Source of the DNA: Phaeobacter sp. CECT 5382
GTDB lineage: Bacteria; Pseudomonadota; Alphaproteobacteria; Rhodobacterales; Rhodobacteraceae
Assembly (NCBI RefSeq): GCF_001457775.1
Contig: NZ_CYSG01000015.1
Coordinates: forward strand, 18,170-82,169
Reading direction: 5' to 3'
DNA: 64,000 nucleotides
Every line of letters begins with the position of its first letter. Position 1 is the stretch's first letter. The notes below the pieces were generated by a model. It saw only the letters and a program-made list of their open reading frames with translations. It searched no databases and was not told the DNA's origin. The translations under genes and the position numbers were made by a program. Positions 45,409-54,073 of the stretch are shown here, one piece after another.

Positions 45409-47837
45409 CCGATACAACATCGCGCATGCCACCCGCCCCCCCAACCTCCGCCTCAGGCGATAAAAACCGCCAGTCGGACCGGCCTAAATTGCGCGCCGTG
45501 CCGCCCAGCCCTGCGCCGCTATCCGCATCGCCGCGCGCCCAGCGTGATGCGAACGGCGACCAGACACCACGGACCATCGATTTGCAGGCCACGACAGCGC
45601 CACACAGCACCACCACAGCCTCTTCGACCAATGTCACGACCCAGACACCATCAGCCTCGGCAGTGCAGGCAGATGCGTCTGTGTCGGCCACAACCGAACA
45701 GGGACGCCGCGAGGTTGGCACCCTGATCGAAGGCGCTTCTGCGCGCATCCAGCACCGCGCCACCCTGATTGCCACGCTGGCGTCGCTGAAGGGCACCGAG
45801 GCCCATGCAAGCGATATCGCCAGCTTCATGTGGAGCAACAATCCCGGCGACTCGTCACCAGAAAGTCTGGCGCAGGCGCTCAACTCCACTGGATTGCAGG
45901 TCAAACTGCAAAAGAACCAGGATATTGCCCAGGCCGACTGGCCTGCCCTGGCAATGATGAAGGGTGGTCAATGCGTGTTGGTCATGGGCCAGGATCGCGA
46001 CCGGCTGACTATTTTTGACACCACCTGCGCAGATAATCGTGCCGAAGTGCCGCTGTCTGAGTTTGCCCCTTTCTTTACCGGCGTGCTGCTGACCGCCCGC
46101 CCCTCGCTCAAACAGATGGCTGCCCGCCACACACCGCAGCTGGAAAGTGATCACTGGTTCTGGGGCGAATTCCCCAAATACCGCCGCCAGGTCGGTGAGA
46201 TCATGCTCGGCTCACTGGTGGCCAATATACTGGCCGTCTCTGTCGCGCTGTTCTCTTTGCAGGTCTATGACCGCGTTGTCCCCCACCAGTCACATGCCAC
46301 GCTCTGGGTACTGGCTATTGGCGCCTTCCTTGCCATCATGCTTGAGGCTTTGCTGAAAATCGCACGTGCCCGCCTCACCGATGCCGCCGGTCGCCAGATC
46401 GAACTCTCGGTACAGCACAACCTGATGCGCCGCCTGATCGGCATGCGCTCTGATAAAAAACCGCTTCCACCTTCGGGGCTGTTCGCTGCCATGCGCGACT
46501 TTGGCGCGGTGCGTGAATTCTTTACATCTTCGACCATCTCAACGCTGGCCGATATCCCCTTTATCGCGATTTTCCTGCTTCTGGTCGCCTCGATCGCTGG
46601 ACCCATTGTCTGGGTGATCATGGTGGGCGGCATCATGATGCTGCTGCCGGCCTATTTCATGCAGCGCAAAATGATCGCGCTGACCCGCCAGACCCAGGGT
46701 GCCAATGCCAAGGCAGGCCGTTTGTTGCACGAGGTGGTGACCGAACTCGACACCGTCAAAACACAGCGCGGCGAAGACCGGGTCATGCGGATGTGGGACG
46801 AGCTGAACACGCTATCGTCGCATTCCTCGACCGAACAACGCCGTCTGGCCAGTGCCCTCACCTTCTGGTCGCAGGGGATCCAGCAGGCGACCTATATCAC
46901 CGCTGTGGCCTTGGGTACTTTGCTGGTTTTTGCCGGCGAGTTCACCGTCGGGACAATCATTGCCACAGGTATCCTGACCAGCCGCCCCCTGGCGCCGCTG
47001 ACCCAGTTTGCCGCCACACTCGCCCGCTGGAGCAACGTCAAGGGCGCGTTGGAGGGGTTGGAAGCTATCGCCAACGCCCCACAAGAAATGGAAGCCGAAC
47101 GCAGCTATCTACGCCGTGAGCAACTGCAGGGTCATTTCGAGCTGCGCGAGGTCGTGTTCCGCTATGATGCCGATGCCGCCCCTACACTGGATGTGCCCGG
47201 TGTGGCGATCAATCCAGGCCAACGGGTTGCGGTGCTGGGCGTCAATGGCTCCGGCAAATCCACCCTGATCAAACTGCTGTCGGGGCTTTATTCGCCCGAC
47301 AATGGTCGCATCATGATTGATGGAACCGACATGGGTCAGATCGACCCCCGCGATCTGCGCCGCAATATCGGCTATCTCAGCCAGGATGTGCGCCTGTTTG
47401 CTGGCTCGCTTCGTGACAACCTCAACCTCAATCAGCTGGAACGTGACGATGGCCGCCTTATGGCCGCATTGGATTTTGCCGGGCTCGGCGCCTATGTGCG
47501 CGGCCACCACAAGGGGCTGGATCTGGATATCGGCGATGGTGGCGGCGGTCTGTCCATCGGTCAGCGTCAATCCATCGGCTGGGCGCGACTTTGGCTGCAG
47601 AACCCCTCTATCGTTTTGCTGGATGAACCCACTGCGGCGCTGGACCAGACGCTGGAACGCACGTTGGTCAGCCGCCTGGAAACCTGGCTACAGGGGCGCA
47701 CCGCCGTCATTGCCACCCACCGGATGCCGATCCTGTCACTGACCAACCGCACCCTGATCCTACAGGGCGGGCGTATGGTTGTGGATGGCCCGCGTGACAA
47801 GGTTCTGGCGCATCTCGCAGCAGGAGAGAGCAAATGA
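45405..47837 (+). CDS. Type I secretion ABC transporter with long disordered N-terminus
   Basis: An 810-residue LapB/HlyB-like transporter. Residues 1-105 are Pro/Thr/Ser/Ala-rich and disordered, an unusual extension. Residues about 110-250 form a C39-like domain without the catalytic cysteine, the type that only docks cargo. Membrane helices cover 265-545, and the ATPase has Walker A GVNGSGKST (about 611-619), Walker B SIVLLDEP (about 735), and the switch histidine in ATHRM. The signature is LSIGQ instead of LSGGQ. The frame opens with TTG at 45405, overlapping the previous stop; ATG at 45426 is an alternative. It drives export of the adhesin. Confidence 0.92.
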   Translation: MTDTTSRMPPAPPTSASGDKNRQSDRPKLRAVPPSPAPLSASPRAQRDANGDQTPRTIDLQATTAPHSTTTASSTNVTTQTPSASAVQADASVSATTEQGRREVGTLIEGASARIQHRATLIATLASLKGTEAHASDIASFMWSNNPGDSSPESLAQALNSTGLQVKLQKNQDIAQADWPALAMMKGGQCVLVMGQDRDRLTIFDTTCADNRAEVPLSEFAPFFTGVLLTARPSLKQMAARHTPQLESDHWFWGEFPKYRRQVGEIMLGSLVANILAVSVALFSLQVYDRVVPHQSHATLWVLAIGAFLAIMLEALLKIARARLTDAAGRQIELSVQHNLMRRLIGMRSDKKPLPPSGLFAAMRDFGAVREFFTSSTISTLADIPFIAIFLLLVASIAGPIVWVIMVGGIMMLLPAYFMQRKMIALTRQTQGANAKAGRLLHEVVTELDTVKTQRGEDRVMRMWDELNTLSSHSSTEQRRLASALTFWSQGIQQATYITAVALGTLLVFAGEFTVGTIIATGILTSRPLAPLTQFAATLARWSNVKGALEGLEAIANAPQEMEAERSYLRREQLQGHFELREVVFRYDADAAPTLDVPGVAINPGQRVAVLGVNGSGKSTLIKLLSGLYSPDNGRIMIDGTDMGQIDPRDLRRNIGYLSQDVRLFAGSLRDNLNLNQLERDDGRLMAALDFAGLGAYVRGHHKGLDLDIGDGGGGLSIGQRQSIGWARLWLQNPSIVLLDEPTAALDQTLERTLVSRLETWLQGRTAVIATHRMPILSLTNRTLILQGGRMVVDGPRDKVLAHLAAGESK

Positions 47838-49006
47838 CCTCTTCTGCGCATTATGATCTGGCCGAAAGTGCCCGCGGCGCCAGCCGCATTGTCTATCTGG
47901 TTGGTGCAGCACTGTTGCTGTTCATCGGCTGGGCCGCCTTTGCCTCGGTGGATGAGATCGTGCGCGGCGAAGGCGAAGTTGTGTCCTCATCACGGGCGCA
48001 GATCGTGCAGAACCTCGAGGGCGGCATTCTGGCAGAACTGCATGTGCGTCAGGGTGATGTTGTGCAGGCAGATCAGGTGTTGGCAAAACTGCAAGATACC
48101 AAGTTTCGCACCATTGCAGACGAGTTGCAGGACCAGATCGACGCGCTGGAAATCAAGCAGTTCCGGCTTGAGGCGGAAATGGACGGCGCCTATGAATTTG
48201 CCGTTCCCAATGAGCTGGCCGTACGCTCGGCTGAAATTCTGGCCTCGGAGCGCGCGCTCTTGAATGCCCGTCAGGGAGATTTCAACAGCCGCCGCGACAG
48301 TGCGCGCAAGATCCTGGATCAGCTCAACGACGAGCTGGCCAATATGCAAAAGCTATACAAACAGAATATCGTCGCCCTGATCGAAGTGAACCGGTCACAA
48401 AAAGCCGCAACCGACGCGCAGGCGAAATACAATGAAATTGGCACCCAGACTGAATTGAAGCTGGCCGAGGAATATTCTGAGGCCCTGCGCGAGCTGGCTT
48501 CTTTGCGGCAAGATCAGCGTCTGGCGTTGGACCAGCTGAACCGCACAGTCATCACATCGCCAATGTCGGGTATCGTCAACAATCTGGCTGTGACCACCAT
48601 TGGCGGCGTCGTGCGGCCGGGTGAAGAGATTTTTGAAATCATCCCCTTGGGCGAAGAGCTCTTTGTTGAAGCCCGTGTCAATCCCAAGGATATCGCCAGC
48701 GTGCAACCTGGTCAGGACGCTACAATCAAACTTTCGGCCTATGACTACACCATTTACGGCTCTCTCAAAGGCGAGGTTGATTTTGTCTCGGCGGATACTT
48801 TCGAGGATGAACGCAATCCTCGGGCCGAACCCTATTATCGTGTCACAGTACGGGTTGATCGCTCCAGTTTTTCCGAGCGCCAGCAAGGGATCGAAATTCG
48901 TCCCGGCATGCGCGCAACCGCAGAGCTGCAGACAGGATCAAAGACCATTCTCAACTACTTGCTGAAACCACTCTATAAATCCCAAGAAGCCTTCCGCGAA
49001 CCTTAG
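47834..49006 (+). CDS. Type I secretion membrane fusion protein (HlyD/LapC type)
   Basis: A 390-residue periplasmic adaptor. One inner-membrane helix (about 21-40) is followed by EIVRGEGEVVSSSRAQIVQNLEGGILAELHVRQGD, the HlyD lipoyl-type signature, long coiled-coil helices (about 90-235), and the second lipoyl half with ITSPMSGIVNNLAV. The C-terminal beta-barrel ends with GMRATAEL. Its start overlaps the ABC transporter stop by four bases. It links the ABC transporter to the outer-membrane protein. Confidence 0.94.
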   Translation: MTSSAHYDLAESARGASRIVYLVGAALLLFIGWAAFASVDEIVRGEGEVVSSSRAQIVQNLEGGILAELHVRQGDVVQADQVLAKLQDTKFRTIADELQDQIDALEIKQFRLEAEMDGAYEFAVPNELAVRSAEILASERALLNARQGDFNSRRDSARKILDQLNDELANMQKLYKQNIVALIEVNRSQKAATDAQAKYNEIGTQTELKLAEEYSEALRELASLRQDQRLALDQLNRTVITSPMSGIVNNLAVTTIGGVVRPGEEIFEIIPLGEELFVEARVNPKDIASVQPGQDATIKLSAYDYTIYGSLKGEVDFVSADTFEDERNPRAEPYYRVTVRVDRSSFSERQQGIEIRPGMRATAELQTGSKTILNYLLKPLYKSQEAFREP

Positions 49007-49163
49007 AAAGAACGAGTATGTATCTTGTCTGGAAAAGACTGAACTATGTCTGGCTCCAGACTAGCCTTGGTCAGCTGGTCTCTCTCAGCGGGGGCCCTTT
49101 GTCCCCCTGCCATTCTGGCAGTGGGGAGTCGGGAAACGTCGCTAAAGGAGTGGACGTATTTCG

Positions 49164-49877
49164 TTAGCCGGCCATCTGCATCAACCGCCAGAGGGATGAA
49201 TCCAGGGCTGTCCCAATTGACACACGCTTGTTTCCCATCGCCGCTTTGGCAGAGATTACCGAAATCAGCTTTGGAACACGTCCCGGAATTACTTCCAGAA
49301 CCGGCGCGCCGGAAGCTCCAAAATCAACCCGGCAAGACATAACCAATGTCGATTTCTGCTTTGCCAGCACCTGACAGCTCCGCTCCAGATTTGGCCGGGT
49401 CGCATGGGTGTAATTGTAGGACAGAACCCCAACTGAATCCCCGCGATCAGCTTTCCAGGACATCGCCAGCGGCTGGATCTCATTGCTGCTGATCGGTTTT
49501 GACAACCGCAGCACGGCGATATCGCTGCCGATCTGTGATTTACCCGGGCGCCGGAATTCATAGCCAGGGTGCAAAACCGCCTTGGCCACGCTGCGGGCAG
49601 CTTTTGAACGCCGCCCCATCAGGCCGGCTTCGAACTTGATCGTTTTAGGATCAACTGCGCGTCCCGTTGCCGGATCAAACAGGCAATGCGCTGCAGTCAA
49701 AACCAGATTTGGCGCAATCAAGGATCCGGTACACATGCTGCGTCCGGAAATATTCAGGCGACCAACCGCTTCCCACCCAGGTAACGATTTGACGCCGAAC
49801 TGCGGATCACCCGCCCTCGCGCCGCCCGGCATACTTGCTACGAAGCATGCCGCAACTAATGCGAATAGTCGTTTCAT
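49164..49877 (-). CDS. Secreted trypsin-like serine protease (S1)
   Basis: A 237-residue protein with a signal peptide (MKRLFALVAACFVASMPGGARA). The catalytic triad can be seen: His64 in LTAAHC, Asp119 in GSDIAVLRL and Ser189 in FGASGAPVL. The usual GDSGGP is GASGAP here, and two disulfide pairs seem possible. The ATG at 49877 is preceded by GGAG. It is convergent with the type I secretion operon. It may process surface or periplasmic proteins; a link to adhesin release is speculation. Confidence 0.87.
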   Translation of the reverse strand: MKRLFALVAACFVASMPGGARAGDPQFGVKSLPGWEAVGRLNISGRSMCTGSLIAPNLVLTAAHCLFDPATGRAVDPKTIKFEAGLMGRRSKAARSVAKAVLHPGYEFRRPGKSQIGSDIAVLRLSKPISSNEIQPLAMSWKADRGDSVGVLSYNYTHATRPNLERSCQVLAKQKSTLVMSCRVDFGASGAPVLEVIPGRVPKLISVISAKAAMGNKRVSIGTALDSSLWRLMQMAG

Positions 49878-50604
49878 TTTCCACTCCAATTTCCCACATC
49901 GACATCGTTGTTCAGTCGTGCGGCTGGAATGGGGCCCAATCTTGCTCGTGGTGGACGAAAAAATGGACAAAGTAAGGCGTAGTTAACAATTCCCTAACCC
50001 CCCGGTTATTGGTGCCAGAGAATGGCAATAAAGTAGGGTAAAAGGCCACCTGATCTTAACACTTTCCCGAAATCTTTAAGCAAATACCTGTAAAAACATG
50101 AACTTTTTCGACCAGTGGCTGCCCCCAAAATGGGTTTTGAGCGCAAGAGTTCGGTAAGGAATACTGTGAAGGTCGCAGGAATCACCCCAAATGTGACCAG
50201 AATCAGTCCCACAGCCAGGGCCGTTTTCCCCCTCACTGCTTTCAAACCTCTTAACCCGGTCGCACCGCGTTAAGAAGTGACGCCGCAGAATTTGCGACCT
50301 CCCGCCGGCTCGGATTGGAAAGTCTTCGCATCAATCTATCGTGCACTTGCGCCCAGACAAAATGCTCCACCAAAGATCGCCACTGGCCAAACGTTTCTCG
50401 CGGCCCGATGGGTTCCGCTCGTCGCGAGGGGCATAAGTGTTGATCCCAGCACCTGCCAAGACGATCAACCGGATTGCCGCGGATCACAACGTGGACGCAG
50501 AGCGTAGTGAAGGCTTTAGGGAGAACATAGCAACCACAAAATCTCCGCAAACATGGAGATGAGTTAAGTTCAGCGAAATCATTCCTGGGTTGAAATGCCT
50601 GTTC
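49878..50604. other. Intergenic stretch before the IS3 copy
   Basis: 727 bases with no convincing gene. Two minus-strand frames exist: 50006-50245, with a TTG start and a hydrophobic N-terminus (TALAVGLILVTFGVIPATFT), and 50251-50550, which looks random. Neither has a clear ribosome site. Confidence 0.4.
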
Positions 50605-51546
50605 TGTCTGACGTCAGCGCCTATGGGTCCAAATAGGGTGATTTGCTAAGAGAGAGTTTGTTGCTCATCGTAGCCACCGAGGAGTGGACGATGAGAAAGA
50701 CAATGAAGAGCCCTGGCGAGAAGATCGTCAAAGACATCAAGCGCGCCGACCACTGCCCGGCAGCACATGCGTAGCATGTGTGAGAGGGGCGTAAGCACTA
50801 TTCATCGGAAGAGAAGATCAGGATCGTCCTTGATGGCTTGCGCGGCGAGGATAGCATTGCTGAGCTGTGCCGTCGTGAAGGCATATCTCAGGGCATCTAC
50901 TACAAATGGTCCAAGGACTTCATGGAAGCCGGTAAGCGCCGTCTTGCTGGCGACACAGCACGTGCTGCGAACACTGATGAGGTCAAAGCACTGCGTCGCC
51001 AGGCAAAGGATCTCAAGGAAGTGGTGGCGGAACAGACGCTTGAACTCCGCCTTCTCAAAAAAAGCATGACAGGCGATGGGGGCGACCACGAATGAGGTAC
51101 CCCGCATCTGAGAAGTTGGAGATCATACGGCTGGTCGAAGAAAGTCATCTGTCTGCACGCCTGACGCTGGCCAAGCTCGGCATTCCGCGCACCACGTTCT
51201 ATCGTTGGTACGACCGGTACCTTCAGCGCGGTGAGGCCGGATTGCAGGATCAATCTCCCAAGCCAAAACACGTCTGGAACCAGGTGCTCGACGAGGTGAA
51301 GCGCAAGGTTGTCGACTTCGCCTTGCAGGAGACGGAACTGTCACCGCGCGAGTTGGCGGTGACCTTCACTGATCAGGAGCGTTATTTTGTCTCGGAATCC
51401 ACGGTGTACCGGACACTGAAGGCCCATGATCTGATCACCAGTCCTGCGTTCATCGTGCTTAAGGCGGCGAACGAGTTCAAAGACAAAACAACTGCGATCA
51501 ACCAGCTTTGGCAAACAGACTTCACCTACATCAAGGTATTGGGCTG
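50605..51546 (+). mobile_element. IS3-family element, right end lost
   Basis: Left terminus TGTCTGACGTCAG at 50605, then the leader CTAAGAGAGAGTTTG also found at 4628. orfA (50691) is interrupted and orfB (51092) is cut at 51546, where the sequence passes into the antisense end of a mobilisation-gene fragment. No right inverted repeat is present. Confidence 0.8.
50691..51095 (+). pseudogene. IS3 orfA interrupted by a 39-bp palindromic insert
   Basis: The frame opens at 50691 (MRKTMKSPGEKIVKDIKRAD) and, after a 39-bp stretch from about 50751 to 50789, continues RKHYSSEEKIRIVLDGLRGEDSIAELCRREGISQGIYYKWSKDF, the helix-turn-helix of IS3 OrfA, to 51095. The insert keeps the frame but adds TAG (50772) and TGA codons, so full-length OrfA cannot be made; a shorter product from 50838 is possible. 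The insert contains CTGCCCGGCAG and CACATGCGTAGCATGTG, two palindromes. Confidence 0.8.
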
Positions 51547-51547
51547 A
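51092..51547 (+). pseudogene. Truncated IS3 orfB transposase
   Basis: Starts with ATG overlapping the orfA stop. The reading frame holds the helix-turn-helix (LTLAKLGIPRTTFYRWYDRYLQRGEAGLQDQSPKPKHVWNQV) and only the first strand of the DDE domain (WQTDFTYIKV, with the first catalytic Asp). It ends at 51547 within junction sequence; the other two catalytic residues are missing. Confidence 0.9.
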
Positions 51548-52022
51548 CATCATCGCCAAATGCATCCTTCAACCAGGCGATGGACCGCTCTTCAAAATCC
51601 GAGATCCGTTGATTGTGCTCGACGCCTTCGCCGAAGACAGCCGCGGGGTCAGCATCGAACCACTCTTTGTTGGCCGTCAAGATCACCTCGCGCATCGGCC
51701 CGTGCCGCGTTGGCCGCCAGGGATTACGCGGGCCTTCCGCAAACCGTTTCTGGATGTCTTTCTTTCGTTTGCGCTGTTCCAGGGCTTCCAGTTCCGCCGC
51801 AAAATTCAGCGCCTTCATTTCTGCGATCTCTGCCAAGGCATCGGCAGCCCAGTCCTCATCTCCGATCAGCAAGCGATTGGGCGCGGGCGGATCTTCAAGA
51901 ATGTGACCGGTATCGCCGCCGACCCGCTTGCGGTGTTTTTCATAGCCTGCGAGGTGTTCAGGCCCGATGCCCTCAAAGCGCAGGACAACCGGGTAGCGCG
52001 TTTCAAAGTGTGAACCATCCAT
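51531..52022 (-). pseudogene. N-terminal fragment of a plasmid mobilisation-type protein
   Basis: A 163-codon frame, M1 at 52022 (MDGSHFETRYPVVLRFEGIG), with FAEGPRNPWRPTRHGPMREVILTANKEWFDAD and DFEERSIAWLKDAFGDDV. This resembles the start of MobV/Pre-like relaxase proteins, where the next segment would carry the metal-binding HxH; it is lost at 51547, exactly where IS3 sequence begins, so the last residues SPIP are junction-coded. The identification is by general resemblance and is not certain. Confidence 0.5.
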
Positions 52023-52213
52023 TTTGTCATCTCCTTGATGGTGGAGACGAAAAAATGGTTATGCAGTTTGCGGGACCATAATTTGGACGTGTCGAAGATT
52101 GCAGGCGAAAGAAATCTCTTCAGAATTGGACTGGCATGGGCCGATCAAACGCAGGTGAATTCGGGCGGATAGCCGCCGTTCGCTGAGCTTGGCGCGAACG
52201 GCAACTTCCTGTG

Positions 52214-52837
52214 TTAGCTGGCGTCCTTGAACTCGGCGTATTCGCCACGGACTTGAACAGTTACGGTGACAACGGAGCCATCGCGATTGCGCCAGAACCA
52301 GCCATGCTCTCCGTCGAAATCAGCTACGATCTGACCTTCATCGCCTGTCGATCCGCGACCCTTTTCATAGGTCACCGAATTTCCACCGCCGTGGCCGTGC
52401 AGGTCGAAATTCACCCGACCGCCATCGACCAGCATCCGGTATTCCACCGTTTGACCCTCTTCCATGACCAGCTTCCACTCGGCACTGTCACCAGGTGCCA
52501 GCGTGAAGGTGGTTTCGTCGCGCCAGATTTCAGCTTCCTGCGCGTGTGCCGCGCCGACAAAGAGGCCGAAGATGTCGTTCATCAGGCTCGACTCTTCCTG
52601 CCCCTCAAGCTCCAACAGCCTGTCTGCTTCGGCCTCTTCCGCAAGCTGGGTCTTGATCTCGCCCATTTCGGTCAGGCCGATCACGCCACCAATCCCCGTC
52701 GGGTCGATGTTGTATTCTGCGGGAAGCACGACGGTCACAAGGATCGCAACCGCGCTGACAGCCGCAATGGCGGTGGAACGGATGAGCTGCGCAGAGCTTG
52801 GCAACTCATCAAGGCTTGGTTTTTCTGCGTTTAACAC
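52214..52837 (-). CDS. Transmembrane anchor protein of a HupE-linked module
   Basis: A 207-residue protein with one N-terminal membrane helix (about residues 22-41, STAIAAVSAVAILVTVVLP) and a periplasmic domain. It has the sequence WRDETTFTLAPGDSAEWKLVMEEGQTVEYRMLVDGGRVNFDLHGHGGGNS, a beta-sandwich-like domain with several histidines. I know similar proteins only as neighbours of HupE/UreJ-type transporters; their biochemical role is not established. Last gene of the operon with HupE and the His-rich protein, 17 bases after HupE. Confidence 0.7.
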   Translation of the reverse strand: MLNAEKPSLDELPSSAQLIRSTAIAAVSAVAILVTVVLPAEYNIDPTGIGGVIGLTEMGEIKTQLAEEAEADRLLELEGQEESSLMNDIFGLFVGAAHAQEAEIWRDETTFTLAPGDSAEWKLVMEEGQTVEYRMLVDGGRVNFDLHGHGGGNSVTYEKGRGSTGDEGQIVADFDGEHGWFWRNRDGSVVTVTVQVRGEYAEFKDAS

Positions 52838-52854
52838 TTTGGTCTCCTAAGGTC

Positions 52855-53583
52855 TCAGGTGGCTATGAAGTAGCCGGTGATTTGCAAACCCATGAGGATG
52901 AACCCCATGGACATCATGACGACGTTGGCAGTGTAAGCTTGGCTGAAAAACTTCGGGGATTTCCGCCAATAGCCCATGACGATCAGGATGACGGCAAGCG
53001 CCATCAGCTGGCCCAGTTCGACGCCGACATTGAACGCCAGAAGATTGGCCAATAGCCCGTCCGAGGCGATCTCGTAGTCGAGGATCTTGGTGGCAAGGCC
53101 CGTGCCATGGAAAAAACCGAAGATCAGCGTTGCAACCTTGGTGTTGGGTTGAACACCGAACCAGCGCTGATAAGCACCCAGATTGTCGAGTGCCTTGTAG
53201 ACGACTGAAAGGCCGATAATGGCATCTACAATATACGCGTTGATGCCCCAGCCGAACCAGACACCGGCAAGCATCGTGGACGAGTGACCAAACGCGAAAA
53301 TGCTGACATAGATACCCACGTCCTTCATCCGGTAAAGAAAGAAGACAACGCCGAGCAGGAACAGGATGTGGTCATATCCGGTCACCATGTGTTTGGCACC
53401 GAGGTACATGAAGGGGATGATGTTCACTCCCCAGATTTCCTGGATGTAGCCTGCGTCGCCTTCGGTGACATTATGGGCAAGCGCATGGCCCGCACTCAGA
53501 AAGAGTGCCGATAGCGTGATTAAGAACAGGATCACGACCCGGCGCATGCCGGGATCGGTCCAGTCCAGATGGACTTTATTCAT
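52855..53583 (-). CDS. HupE/UreJ-family (nickel/cobalt) permease
   Basis: A 242-residue inner-membrane protein. A leading signal/anchor (RVVILFLITLSALFLSAGHALAHN) precedes GAKHMVTGYDHILFLLGVVFF, the signature histidines and aspartate of HupE, and FGHSSTM and FGFFHGTGLATKI later. About seven membrane helices. HupE proteins take up nickel (or cobalt). The gene lies in an operon between the anchor protein and the His-rich periplasmic protein. The start at 53583 is preceded by GGAG-like bases. Confidence 0.88.
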   Translation of the reverse strand: MNKVHLDWTDPGMRRVVILFLITLSALFLSAGHALAHNVTEGDAGYIQEIWGVNIIPFMYLGAKHMVTGYDHILFLLGVVFFLYRMKDVGIYVSIFAFGHSSTMLAGVWFGWGINAYIVDAIIGLSVVYKALDNLGAYQRWFGVQPNTKVATLIFGFFHGTGLATKILDYEIASDGLLANLLAFNVGVELGQLMALAVILIVMGYWRKSPKFFSQAYTANVVMMSMGFILMGLQITGYFIAT

Positions 53584-53643
53584 GGATTGAACTCCGTATG
53601 TGTGTTGTTGATCGCGAAATGCACACCAATGGCGTGCAGTCGA

Positions 53644-54000
53644 TCAAGCGCGCGGAGGTCGTTCGATCAGATATACCTGTAGCGGATCAGAGGTGTCTGA
53701 ACCCAGTCGCCACGCAGTTCGGTAGATATCGAGTAGCTGCGGCGACAGATCAGGGCGCGGCACGACGGCCTGACTGTGATCGTGATCGACGCTGTCGTGG
53801 CTGTGTCCGTGCATTGCCCAGGCGAGGTCTTCTTCCAGACCATGCGAATGCCCGTGCTCGGCAATCATTTCCGCGTGATCCTGAAACACATCGAGGATGG
53901 CGGGCGTATGAGAGGTCGTTGGCACCACCGACCAGACTGTCACGGCCGCACAGAGCATCATTGCCAATACGGCCTTTCTGATTGTCCGTAAGGTTGTCAT
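53644..54000 (-). CDS. His-rich periplasmic protein
   Basis: A 118-residue protein, signal peptide MTTLRTIRKAVLAMMLCAAVTVWSVVPTTS, then a His-rich stretch (EHGHSHGLEEDLAWAMHGHSHDSVDHDHSQ) that looks made for binding nickel, cobalt or zinc. The C-terminal 40 residues (PQLLDIYRTAWRLGSDTSDPLQVYLIERPP) are not metal-rich. First gene of the HupE operon, reading away from the CsoR-like repressor. It could deliver or buffer metal for HupE in the periplasm; this is inference. Confidence 0.75.
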   Translation of the reverse strand: MTTLRTIRKAVLAMMLCAAVTVWSVVPTTSHTPAILDVFQDHAEMIAEHGHSHGLEEDLAWAMHGHSHDSVDHDHSQAVVPRPDLSPQLLDIYRTAWRLGSDTSDPLQVYLIERPPRA

Positions 54001-54042
54001 TGCTCTGGCTGCCCGTTCTTCTCTTTCACGACTTCGTCTTGC

Positions 54043-54065
54043 CTTATCCCCCTGGGGAGGATAAG
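54043..54065. promoter_or_regulatory. Candidate CsoR/RcnR-type operator, copy 2
   Basis: The 17-bp core ATCCCCCTGGGGAGGAT at 54046-54062 lies in a 23-bp palindrome with perfect seven-base arms CTTATCC/GGATAAG. Its reverse complement differs from copy 1 (34541-34557) at two positions only. It is 43 bases from the His-rich gene start and eight from the repressor start, so one site could control both directions. Confidence 0.75.
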
Positions 54066-54073
54066 AGCCTCTT

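Noticed and set aside
50006..50245. 79-codon minus-strand frame with a hydrophobic N-terminus
   Set aside because: Only a TTG start, no ribosome site and no family; could be real but the support is too thin.
50251..50550. 99-codon minus-strand frame before the IS3 copy
   Set aside because: Composition looks random; no start context or similarity.
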